The translations under genes were made by a program, and so were the position numbers. Positions 1 to 12,900 of a stretch of DNA of 64,000 nucleotides are shown here, piece by piece (the stretch's first letter is position 1; each line of letters opens with the position of its first letter). The stretch comes from Pycnopodia helianthoides. Lineage: Eukaryota > Echinodermata > Asteroidea > Forcipulatida > Asteriidae. The notes under the pieces were generated by a model. That model did no database searches. It saw only the letters and a program-made list of their open reading frames with translations, and was not told where the DNA came from. Where the stretch lies: the NCBI GenBank assembly GCA_032158295.1, contig CM063252.1, positions 17,380,036 to 17,444,035 on the forward strand, written 5' to 3'.

Positions 1-223
1 AGTGGGGGTATTTGAGTTGGGTAATTGAGTTAGGTTTTTGAGTTGAGTGTTTGAGTTGCATTGGGATGGGGGGCAGAGGGGACAATTACAAATTTTTGCG
101 TTCTATATTATGAAGAAACAGTCTCTTACTCCTGTCGTGGTGTTTGAGCGTGAAGTCAGGCTTTTCGCTTTTTCTCACCCATATACTCATTCTTTGCTGA
201 GGTGTAAAAAAGGCAATTTCAAC

Positions 224-684
224 AACTTTTTTTCCTTTTATTTGATCTCTTTGGAACTCCTTGCCTGGTGCATGGTTACCCCCCATCCTACAATCTATAC
301 TGTTTTTTTCCTTTTATTTGATCTCTTTGGAACTCCTTGCCTGGTGCATAGTTACCCCCCATCCTACAATCTATACTGTTTTTGTCCTTTTATTTGATCT
401 CTTTGGAACTCCTTGCCTGGTGCATAGTTACCCCCCATCCTACAATCTAGACTGTTTTTTTCCTTTTATTTGATCTCTTTGGAACTCCTTGCCTGGTGCA
501 TGGTTACCCCCATCCTACAAACTATACTGTTTTTTTCCTTTTATTTGATCTCTTTGGAACTCCTTGCCTGGTGCATAGTTACCCCCCATCCTACAATCTA
601 TACTGTTTTTTTCCTTTTATTTGATCTCTTTGGAACTCCTTGCCTGGTGCATAGTTACCCCCCATCCTACAATCTATACTGTTT
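224..684. repeat. 76-bp tandem array, about six copies
   Basis: Units such as TTTGATCTCTTTGGAACTCC recur at about 76-base spacing (near 241, 317, 393, 469, 545 and 621) with few substitutions. The array lies in the HDAC8 intron upstream of the first visible exon. Short open frames across it are produced by the repetition. Confidence 0.93.
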
Positions 685-885
685 TAAGAGGTACATCATT
701 ATCTACTTTCAGCTTCCCCGAGTTGTTTTGATCTTTAATGTTTTCTTCATGTAGCTACATGTATGTACCAAGTGTGGCTTTTACAGTAGCTTGGTTTTGG
801 GTGAACTTATATTTAAAAAAAAATAAGAAAAAAAAAATTGTAATAATAATAATGAATTTCAGCACTTGATATCATTATTTTGAAG

Positions 886-963
886 GTGTGGAGGATGCAT
901 TTTGCTATACCCCCAAGGTTCTGACATGCTCTTTTCACAAGTACTGTCCAGGATTCTTCCCAG
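886..963 (+). CDS. HDAC8: HDAC8 exon (GVEDAF block)
   Basis: Acceptor TTTGAAG precedes position 886 and donor GTGAGT starts at 964. The first two bases complete a glycine codon begun upstream. The peptide runs [20 protein letters not shown] and on to CPGFFPG, matching the segment immediately after the catalytic HHGDG loop. The exon ends in phase 1. Confidence 0.92.
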
Positions 964-3900
964 GTGAGTTTGTTTGACATTTAATATTTTGACTGTGTAA
1001 GCATAACTAGGTGACACCATCATAATGAGAAGTTCAACACTTTGCAATCAGATACTATGCTTCTTATCAAGGTAAACCTTACTGCTGACTCAGGGATACA
1101 TGTAGATTGTTCCATTATATGGAAGTTCTGTAAAGAGTGTGTTTAGTTATGAGTACATGCAGTGACGGCTAAAGGAAGTTATCCAAACGAGGTAAAATCG
1201 GTAACTGGGAATAACTTTTCCAAGCAAGACTGGGGCACTTGTGTTATCGAGGGTGAGTGTTATTGAGGGGTCTCCACTGTCTGTGGTAATGGTTGAATGG
1301 TAATGGTAGAAGGTGACTTGTGGTGAACAGAGTGCAACACAACCTTTTGTGGCTCTTTTTTTTATACTCCCTAAGTACGCAGAATCATTGGGTGATATGT
1401 CGTGGCATTTGTTTCATTGAACGTAATAGTGTAATAAATGGTCACGTTTGATAATTTGTCAAGGAATTTTCTCCTAGTGGTATTCAAAAATTTACGTTTC
1501 CTGAAGTGTTAGCTAAATGATTTTAAAGCCATTGACTATTTAGCTAAATAGTCTGTGGTCGTTTTGCTGGGAAATGCTTACTGTCAGTTTTTTTATTCTT
1601 GTGAGTTTTTTTATTCATATAATTATTTTGTGTTCATGTTATGTTTTGTGTTGCGCATAGAGGCTCCTGCATAATGCGCTGTATAAATGTTTTGTATAAT
1701 TGGGGGTTTCGGTAATCCACCGAAACCACCTTTGTTTTCGTCAAGATTTGTTCTATTTTTTGATATTCATGCAATCATGCAATCTGAGCACGAACACCTC
1801 ATTGATTTGGTTCTGTTTTTGTTGTTGTTTTTTTCATCTTCTTCTTCTTCTTCTTCCACGGAACTCTTCTCTAGAGCATACCTCAAGATTGAAATTGAAT
1901 TGAACATTGAAACTCATCAGACAATTGAACCTCAATATGAGGAAAAACTTGATGACGTCATGATGACATCATCAGGTGTTGATTTACAAGGGTTTTAAAG
2001 TTGCAAAATAACCATTTGCTATTCATTGTCAGGGCTCGACCTTAACGCTAGCCCGGCGTACAATGGCTAGTAAAAACTGCTGCGGGCAAGTAAAAACCAC
2101 TTCTCAACTTGCCCGGCGGGCTACTTAAAAATATGTGCACGTTCCTTGTTTTTCAGATGTGATTAAGAAAACAAAACGAACTCTTCAAAGCTTTACCTTT
2201 TGAGTGTCGTGAATGTAACTTTATTTTATTGCAAATGCAACCATGTGAAATCCCCCATCAATGCTACGACTACAGTCGTATGCATCGACGGCCGGGTACA
2301 GACGGACGTACAGTACATGTACCATGTGTTCTACCTATCAAAGATAATTTCACCAGTAGTCAGTAACCTGTATAAATGACCAATACTATTAACATACAGT
2401 TCGTACTGGGAACCAGATACCAAAAACCGATGCTGATTTTTCCCCCTAGTGCAATAAAGGCTGCTGCGTCACGCGAAACAATAATCACAAGCGCATTGCG
2501 TCAATAGCAGTTGCGCAATAGCTGAGCGATCCTTGACACAGAGCGCGCCCTCTTGTGTCGGTAAGTGTCCAATACCATAGGCTGTGTGTTGAAGCTCTGC
2601 CGTGGCTAAATAAAGAAAGTAATAAGAATTGCACAAGATTTTTACTCCGCGTTTTTTAACGATCCTAGCTCATAAAATGAGGTTGTGTTTGCAACCAAAC
2701 ATCCGATTTTTGAATTTTAAACGCCAGTTTACTTCTTTAGGTATGTTGTATCAGACTCCAATTTTTCAGAAGTAAAACCCTTTTATTTATTTAATTGTTA
2801 TAAATAATATGTATTATTCAAACATATTTTCATGGGCTAGTAAAAATGTCTGCGGGCTAGTATAAAACACAATTTACTTGCCCGGTGGGCTCCTCTCAGA
2901 AAAAATTAAGGACAAGCCCTGATTGTATATCCTTGAATTTGAAAGCTATGATGTTCATAGTTGGGCATCGGATAGATCAAGACTGGGGCAACATTTCAAA
3001 ACTTATCGTCAAAATCATATGACCTTTAGTTCCGGTCGTACCGGAAGATCAAAGTATGCCTTTGTTTTGTTCTTTAAAAAATCTATTTTGGGGCATAACT
3101 CAAGATTAAAATTGAATTGAACATTGAAACTCATCAGAAAATTGAACCCTAATATCAAGATGACACAAACTTGATGATGTCATGATGATGTCATTAGGTA
3201 TCGAATAACAATAAATCAAAGTTTAATATCTGTAAAAAAAAACATAACCATTGAACCATATACTGGATTTTTACAATCTATAAATCATCGGATAGGTCGT
3301 TAAAAGTTCAACAAACGCTACACAAAGTTTGACCCCATTTGACCTTGACTTCGGGTTTAAACCGGAAGTTTAAAATTTCAACAATTTAATATCTCAAAAA
3401 CCTTGTATATTTTCATCATAATTTTTGCATCAGGTTATATACATGTATGAGTGAGCCTGCTCAAACTTTTGCACAGAGATAACAATATATGACCTTTACA
3501 TCTGGTAAAAAAAAGGACGATAAAGTGTACGGTTAAGTTGACCCGCATTGGCAACGCACAATAGTGAAAGAACACATGTAAACATTTGCTGTACCTGTAC
3601 AGCCATATGTACATTGCAGGTGTAGTTTATTAACATGGGACAGCTACATGTTGGAATACATCGTCGCTTCATGTTTCATTGTATATTGCACACCCAAAGA
3701 TAGTCCGTCTAATTTTTGAAAAATTCGTAACTCCTGAACCACACATTGGATTTTTACAATCCATTTATCATCTGAAAGGTCTTAATACACTTAGCACGCG
3801 CTACACAAAATGTAACCCTGTTTGAATCTGAACCAAACATGGGGTTTTTACAATCTATATATCATCGTATGTCATCAATGTCTTCACAAAATTTGACAAA

Positions 3901-6900
3901 CGCTAGACAGAGTGTGACCACATTTGACCTTGACTTCTGGTTCAAATCAGAAACTAAAGTTTTATATTAAAAAAATAGAACTCCTGAACCAGTCATTGGA
4001 TTGATAATGTAAAATTTCGTCACCAATTCAATAAATCCCAATTTAACGACATTACTCACGAAAACCTTGTTTTTGTAATTGACAAAAACTGAATATCTAG
4101 TTATTATTAATATTATACTTCTTTGCGAAAATTCTCATAGCATTTACAAGTGAAATTTGTAACTTAAAAGACACAAACAATTTACATTAAATGAAAGCCT
4201 GTGCTCTAACTTAGATCCAACAGCAGTTCAATCGAGGGTTTTTATTCCTTTGTTGACAATATTAACGACCGCCATGACTATGTACATTGCACGTGAAACG
4301 CACTGTAAACTACATATGGGCTGTACCTACACAGAGAGCCATAGTGTCACATGCATGGAGTTCATTATTTTAGTTCACTGTTGGGTTCTATGGTCTTAAC
4401 TGACGATGGCAGCATTGTAATTAGTATACTAGTATCGGTTAATCCGCACGCAATTTCTTTGAATTTTCCCACCACAATTCATTTTAAGGTTTGTGCGGTA
4501 AAGTTTATTAATAAATTTAGCATTGGCGAAGTAGTTAAACTTTTCATTTAAAAGTTTATTTGTTAAAACTTCATATCGTCTGAACCATATGTCAAGAGTT
4601 ATAATTTTTGTGTCACCTTGTAACTTACGGCACATGTGACGTCTTGGAGCTAATGATACATTTGTTATAATGAAAACAACACCCACTTTGATCTTTTCGT
4701 TCCGTCCAAACAGAAATTCAAATCAAAAATACATTTCCTTAACCACATGTCATGAAGTCACAATATTAGTGTCGTATTGTAGCTGATAACAAAGTTAGTA
4801 TGAAAAACATGTTTTCGTCATCGTGATGTCATCAGGTGTGAAATTAATTATTACATTAATTCAAAGTGTCTACTTCACTCTACTTACCGGTAGAGTCGAA
4901 TTACTAATATGCATATTCCCTATGCCGCCAGGCAATATTGCTAAGACTTTTCAAACAATAGCGCCCTCAACCGTCCTACCCACAGTGCCCTGCGACATGC
5001 ATGCCACAAAGACGTCCTCTTTTCTCTTAGCCACAGAGCGGGTGAGATCGTAATTTTTCTGTGTCCGCAGTTTTGCGATATAAAACCTTACCTTATTGCT
5101 GTACTTATTGTAAATAAAGAGAAATAAAGATAAGAAAAGGAAGTAGTAGCTTAGTTGAGTGTATTTGTTTTGAGTTGAGTAGAATTATGAGTAATTCACG
5201 GAAGTTGGGGAGGGCTCCGACTGGCGTATGTGGGGGTACATCCGTTCCCCCGAGTCAGTCCGAGCTCTCGGAGGGCGGCACCGGTGACACTCCGTCACCG
5301 GGCTCACAGCTCTTCAGCCGGCCCCTGCAGCCTCAGTCGGCTGCGTCAGCTGGCGGACCCGCCGACCAAAGAGGGGAGACTTCCCGTTCCCCATCTTCGG
5401 ACAATGTGTATGGGTCTACCCAATCAAAGGTTAAACGCCCCGGCAAGGCAGGGAAATCAGCTGGTGCTGGGGCGATGACCAAGATAGGAAGGGCTAGAGG
5501 TGGCTCTAATCCGAAGTGCACCGTGCCCACCCTCGACCTGGCCTCGGGTTACCTGCAGCCAGAGGGCTTCCCCCCTCCGCACGGCTCAGCTAACCCGGCC
5601 CTCACCGGCCTTGTGGGTTCCCCCACGACGGTCGTTTGCCGATGGATTGACGGTTTCCGATAACCAGGCGAACTGGCAATTGACTAGGGAAATGTTTGTT
5701 ACTCGTCCCCCTGTGCGCAAGCTGGTCCAATCCTGGGACCTTTTTAGCGCACTGTCAACTCTGACCAAACCCCCCTTCGAATCGCTAAGCGGGGCTACAT
5801 TGTTGCATTTATCCATCAAGGTGGCATTCTTGGTGGCAGTTGCTACGTCACGCCGACGAAGCGAAATCCACTCCCTTACAGTGTCGGCGGGATTCCTGGC
5901 AAAGAATCAATCCGATTCTTTCGAACCCCCAGACATCTTTGTCCCTGACCTTAAGGCCTTTTCGGCAGTTGCAGCCGACAGACTTTGGTGTCCTGTGCGG
6001 GCACTGAAGTGGTACGTCGACCGAACAAAGTCGATCTGAACCGGCCACGAACAGCTGTTTGTGTCTACGGTTCCACCATTCCGACCAGCAACCCGCTGCC
6101 AGGTGCCAGGTGGGTGGCCTGCGGCCGATGGTCCGGGTTCGGCCCACGAGGTGTGGGGTGTGTCTTCCTCATGGGCTTTCTTTAAAGGTGTCCCCATGAG
6201 TGATATCACGAGGGCGGCTTCCTGGAAGAACCCTTCCACATTCTCCGACTGCTACCTGAAGGATGTTCTGCAGGTAGATGGGAGGGCGGGTCGAGTTGTG
6301 TTGCAGGCGGCCAGCCGAGCTACACGACAAGCTACGCCTCATCAGGCAGCACACTAGTAGGTGAGTGTTGCAGAGTGGACCCTTGCGCCACTCCACTCAG
6401 ACCAATCTGACAGACAGCTCGAAACACAAGAACGGAAAGCAGTGACAACAGATTAGAAATCACCAAAAGATAAACAATTTAATAGAAATGCCCAGCCATT
6501 TGCCTACAATCAATCTTAAAGTTTTACCCATGCTAATTCCTTATCAACGGGCTGATAGCTACAAGTACAACACTGGTTTTAATATAAATAAGTATACATC
6601 CAGACTTTAATATAAAATAAGTACCCATTGGCTCCACAATAATATTACGAGCTGACTTAAACTTGTGTGTAGCAGCTCGTTGTTTCGGAGACTCTGTTTA
6701 AACCCGCCGAGAGAACCCAGTAGAAAAGTAGACCCGCATCCCCGTCACCATCGGTAGACCCGCCTGAGCCGCCCAACTCGAGGTTGCTTTGACCCTGACC
6801 ACACCCAGGAAGGTTTGACACAGTCAAGTAAGCGTCACGAGAACTCAATGCCTTTGGCTTCGACACCGCTTATCCTCAGGTCCGAGATTCCCGGGAGGAT

Positions 6901-9900
6901 TTACGTTGCTGGAGGGCCTCAAACACCCGCCGGACCACTACCCGAGCTATGGGTTGACACGACAGCCTCAACGCTGGCTTATCTGTCCGCTGGTTCACAC
7001 CCACCCAAAACAGTGCTCTTATCAGCACCCACAACGTAAATCTCACCCACTTGAAAACATTCCTTTGGTTTTATACGGCGCTACACAAAACCCAGAACAC
7101 CCATTAGCCCAAATATCTGACACTACATAACAACCGGGGCTCGATCAATGGTCCCTCATATGTTTGGCCTATAACAAAAGTTTATATATAACCCCTTATA
7201 TGAATAAAAGAAGTAATTTTCCCCACCTTCCCTTATAATAGAGTGCCTAACATTTACTTATGTTTTGTCCACCCATGGGGACGACACCTCCCGTTCGTTC
7301 GTGCATGGACCGTGATTGGGCTTAGGGTCCACCAAAGCGTTCTCTGAAACTAGGAGCACGCCTGGGTCCTACGCCCCCTGTAGACATGCAGTAGCACCGC
7401 GTATACCCACCGCCTTTTCTCGGTGCGAGTCTATGCAAATTAGTAATTCGACTCTACCGGTAAGTAGAGTGAAGTAGACTCCCCCCACAGTAGTGTGGAT
7501 GGGGTCTACGAACGAATACTTACAGGTAGAGTATCCCTCCCTCCTTCCCCACATACTCGGTTCTTGGGTGCTTACATCTGGTAGGGCTCATAGAAAAGAG
7601 GACGTCTTCGTGGCATGCATGTCGCGGGGCACTGTGGGTAGGACGGTTGAGGGCGCTATTGTATGTAAAAGTCTTAGCAATATTGCCTGGCAGCATAGGG
7701 AATATGCAAATTAGTAATTCGACTCTACCGGTAAGTATTCGTTCGTAGACCCCATCCACACTACTGTGGGGGGGATTATTATTGGCAATACAACCAAAAC
7801 TCCAGTGTTTGTTCAGAACAAACTCATTTCTAGTTATTATTATTATTATTATTTCACTTTATCAAACATGCAAAAGAAAGCATTACGGGAACGCCCCATT
7901 CTGGAGAATTACCAAAGTCACACATCCTTTTTGTGTTTACCAAGTCACACCTCTTATCTCTTAATCCCTTTGCCAAACACAAAGTTTTAATCCTTTTAAA
8001 TAGACTGCCAAGTGTATACAGCCAGCACTACTTTTTAACCAGTGAAGCGTGCAGAGACTGGTCTCAGTATTTGGGGCCGTTTTATCACTCTCAGTATGCA
8101 CAATTGTAGCTATTTCAAAATTTACCTTAACCATGGAGCTATAAAATACAACTAACTTGTAAATCCTTAATACTGAACTAATTTAAAGTTGATAGTCAGC
8201 CTTTTAAGCTCTTCGCTCAAGTTGGTAGTTGATTACCAAGTTGCTCATTAAAGTCATCAAGTAAGAAAAATTATATGGTCTTCTATGAAAAACATCTAAT
8301 GAAACCCTCAGTAAATGAGATCCAACATGTACATTCAGAAATATTTTATTCAACATATTTCACAAAGCCATATAAATAGTATAATGTATTGATACAATGA
8401 AATGATGTTATGTACTCTTGAAAGTCTAAAAGATGAATTTAAATACCAACAATATGAATAGAGTATCCTTCATCCCATACATGAAACCTTTGAAATAATG
8501 CATTCATTTCCGTCACATACGCAACATTGATCTTTATTATGATTACTATTTTGCAAAAATTTAACTAAAATCGGTGATCTTATTTATGAAAGTTAGCAAA
8601 AAGCAGTTTTTATGTTATGACTTAGTTTTTGCAATGCTCTATGGATTTGTGAGGCATAGGCCTACTTTGTTAATTTTTACTTTAAAATGCAATCAAAATC
8701 AGTTGTTGCATTTCTGCAGGTCTTGGTATACAAGACAGAAAAATCGATGGAGTTTAAACATTAAGCTTTGGAAATAAAACTGATCGAAACTGTTTTGTGT
8801 TCGTTTATATCATTTCTTTAAAATATTATTTAAAGCAAATAGTGAAAAACTGATTACACATTTGCATGAAATCATATAGATTCAACAAATGAATAAAACG
8901 CTCACTGAGCAATAAACTCCAATCAGAAAATTAGTTTATTCATTTCTCATCAAATATGGCATTTCAGACAGAAATATTTCAAGGGATGTTTTCTACTATC
9001 ATCATCATTAGACCTTGTCAGTTTTATGTAAATCTGTGATCAAAAAGTATATTTTACAAGTTTTTTTGTTACCAATTTTGTAATGTTCCTTTAACTGCAT
9101 TGATGGCCAAACTGTATTATGTTTCTAGACAGTTATTGCGTTTGTTAGGATAATAACTTAACTTAACACAAGTCAGATTTGTCAGAAGAAAATTTTAACT
9201 GATCTTTGGATAGTTTCAGTCCCAGTAACCAAAGACAGCACCAGCATTCAATACAAACATACTCAAAGTATTTCCACAGGACAAGTAAATTTTTTATGAA
9301 AAAATGCTTGTGGCTAATTAAAACAAATAACTTTAAAACCAACTCGATAAAAAAAACATGAACTTGTTATTGATGATCGTCATTATTCTACGGTACCGAA
9401 GACGGAGGGTTACGTACGATCGCTATAGTTATTTGTTCAGTCATAAACATAGCCTAGTTTTACTAAATAAGTATTCGTAGCGATCCGATTGCCTTCACTT
9501 GATTAAACAAAATGAGACCAAAGTTCTCACAATCTTCCCAATTTCGTAACAATTTAATACAAACTAGTTGCAAATTATCCTAACCTCATTTATTTCTTAC
9601 TTTGCTAGCAGGAGGCATCAGTTTAGATAGTTGTAAAACCCCAAATCACTGACATTCAGTCACAATAAACAATCCATTATCCACACGTGAATCAAAGAAA
9701 CATGTAGTCTGGCTGCAAACCAATTCACCATGCCTACACAGTAAGTCTGCATAGCCATACCACACAGTACATGGGCGATCTATCCGAGGAGGTGAAAACT
9801 AGACACAGTGGACTGGCTAACTTACATAACGTGAAACGAATGTTGCTATTGGCTGTTGAATTCCTACTTGGTGTGAAACGAATTTTTCCATTGGCTGATC

Positions 9901-12900
9901 GTGCTGTTCAGCAAGCCTGTACTGTATTTTTACTGTCTGTGCAAGTGTACATGTGTGAAGAAAACTTGGACGTTCCGTGCGGCGAAACTTTATTAAATTT
10001 ACTTGCACAAAAGCTGCAGTTTTATTTTTAAAAGTTTTTCAAATAAAACTGCAGCTTTTGTGTATGTGACACAGTGACTTCTTTTTACAAGAGATTTTAA
10101 TGCAACTAAAAAAAAAGGGTTGATACAGAGGACGACTATAAAGAAAACACAATAAAATAACAATAATAAGTAAACTTCATATAAAAGAATAACTTAAATG
10201 AACCTAAGGCTTCTCAAACCAAAGAAAATCAAAGGCCATACCACCATCTGTGGCATACAACAAATCGAATACATAATAAGCTTACAGAGAAATGGTACTT
10301 CTTGCTTCCACTCTTATCTAATAGGCCTAAGTAATAAACAACAATCCAAGAGAATAGTAATAGCAATGTAGCGGTGATCACATATCGATTGTTGTACTAA
10401 CTCGGAATAAAACACAGTGCACTAACAGATACTGTATATCGATAAACTATGCTGTGCAGCAACACTGACTATCGATATGCTCACTTCCTAACCACAAACA
10501 CTACTCAGCATATACCCTGAGGCAATTGTATATGAGCTCTCTGTCCTCTGGCATTCCAACACAGTCAGGCATTAATAAGTTATACATGTGGCCAGTATAT
10601 GAAACAATGGCTTACACTAAAAACTTAGGAAAGCTTTGACCATGGCAATGAAAAGAAAGTGTTTCTCACAATAATATTCCTACTTAACCAATCAATGGGA
10701 GTTAAATCATGGAGGTAAAGAAGTTCTATAAGCCAACAGTTAATAAATGAATGAATTAAGGCACTTTCTCACATCTTAAGGCTTCTAGTCAAGTAATTAA
10801 GAAAAACCTTACTTTAAATGTTAGAAAATCTAAACCCCATCGAAAGTAACTTAAACTTTACTTCAAATCACTAAAACTATGTCACTAAATCAATAAGAAG
10901 AGTAAATACTTCCAACGAATACATAAAACTCATTCAAGGAGTAATAAGTCAAAGACTTGCATAAAGAAAGGCTTCAAAGTAATATTTTGGTTGTTTCACT
11001 ATAAATAAAAATAGAGGCATGCTAAGTGGAAAAGTTTGAACACAACACTGGCTTAATTAGTGATTCCAAACAAAAACAAACTAACAGTAAATAGCAAAGA
11101 AACTCCTTAAAGATCTAGGATACCATGAATAGGAAGAAGAATTTGGTACTCACTCTACAGGTGAAACATAGCAATCATCGCAGAAAAACCACTTGACTCT
11201 TTAACTCTCAGTATTACAGCAGGATATGTCCATCTCACAGTGGAGTGAGTGGGAAAAGTGTGGAAGTGCCCGTCAGTGGTGGGCACTGGGTATTGGACAA
11301 CTCCAATTACACTGCACCTGATTGTTGCTAGGCAACATCAGTACTTAAAGGGGCAATGCACTAAAGGTGCCTGGTCACATGTAGTAAAAGGTAGCCTCCT
11401 CAGTTAACAAAAATAAATAAATAGTCAGAGTTCTGTAGTACCGTTGCGGATATTTTTGACTGGCCAGCCAGACCACTTGGCAAGGTGTTTCAGCTGGTCC
11501 GCCGCCGTTTCAACTGGCATAATTTGGCCAGCGGACCACCGCTAAGGTCGAACCCTGCTTATGATTGCTCTTTCCTTCCTCCATACCAAAGCTGCGACCT
11601 CTCTTTGAAGAGTATTATTGTGATCGTCTGCGCCGAACTGCCGTTCCCAATACTCCAATGATTCAGTCAGTGCACAGGCAACCCACCATACACGTACGTG
11701 TACAAAAGTAACATCACGCTGGGTAAAAAAGTAGGCCTTGCAGGTCTTGGTTCTACTGGATCTTTTCCATCTCCTTTGAAGCTACCCTTATATCACCCGG
11801 CACAGCTATGTCAATGAGATGACACATCTTCGTCATCTACACATCTTCGTCATCTTATCTAAGACTACAACATCCGGACGCCTATGTTCTAAAACATGAT
11901 CAGTCTGAATGTTATAATCCCAGAGGATCTTGACCTGGTCAGTCTCTTCAACTTTCCTGGAACATGGTTGTACCATTTGGCAAGCACTTGGACACCATAC
12001 TTCTTACACAGATCCCAGTGAATCACCTTGGCCAACTTGTCATGTCTTCCTTTGTACTCCGTCTGGGCCATCATACTACATTTGCTGACAATATGAAATA
12101 CAGTCTCTTGTGCCTTGTTACACATTCTGCACATAGGAGAAATGTTTGCTTTCTCTATCCTCGCCTTCGTAACATGTGTCCTTAGAGACTGGTCTTGCAC
12201 CGCAGTAATCAAACCCTATGTTGGCGGTCTCCCTATTTGTTTCTATGAAGCATGACAGTGGTAGTCAAACAGAGACTGATGTCATACCAGGGCTACCACA
12301 AATCTTACTAGGTTGTAGCTTCACAATGCAAAGTTTCCAATCCTACATAAACATGTACATACAATGATGATTCAAGGTAGTTATCCAAACCAATTTCAGC
12401 GAGATGAGTGAGAATGAGTTATACATGTAACATGCAAAAACAAGGCACTCATAATCACCCACACTCACCCGGTCCCACACGCACTTACTCGGTATCACTT
12501 GAAAGAAGTTATTTGAAGTGGAAAAACAAACAAGCACTTTTGAGGTCTCACTGACCAAAACTTTTCCTAAGTGAAAATCTTTGGCCCAAGTGAAGATTTA
12601 AACAGGACCACATTAAAAGGTAATAATTCAAGCTGATCAGAATCATGAGAATAAAGAATGTGCATTGAGGTGTTGTTGCTGTGTTGCTGGGCTTACAGTT
12701 TCATTATAGCCTTTAGAAAAGAAATGAGGCTGTTTGCGTCTCCAGTCCTCGTTCATTTTTGTATTTTATGGGGAGGGGTTTCCTTTTTTACTGCTAAAGA
12801 GTTCATTACACCTACATTGTAGTTACAATTGCATGGAGAAGTTTCCTGTACACGTACTATTCACTTCAGTTACACGACTGTATTTTGTTCTAGTTGCAAG

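Larger units (their letters stand above)
4868..7774 (+). mobile_element. DIRS-type tyrosine-recombinase retrotransposon, internally deleted
   Basis: The element has inverted terminal repeats: 4883-5024 pairs with 7593-7735 at roughly 95% identity by eye. An internal complementary region at 7434-7523 is made of a copy of the left end (complement of 4869-4913) joined to a copy of the right end (complement of 7731-7773), the layout known for DIRS1 circle-intermediate replication. Inside are a GAG-like frame and a decayed tyrosine recombinase. No reverse transcriptase/RNase H or methyltransferase region is recognisable and the total is only 2.9 kb, so it is a nonautonomous deletion derivative. 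It lies in the 13-kb HDAC8 intron, same orientation. Confidence 0.88.

Noticed and set aside
5845..6239. Minus-strand frames opposite the recombinase
   Set aside because: Antisense shadows of the GC-rich recombinase coding region.
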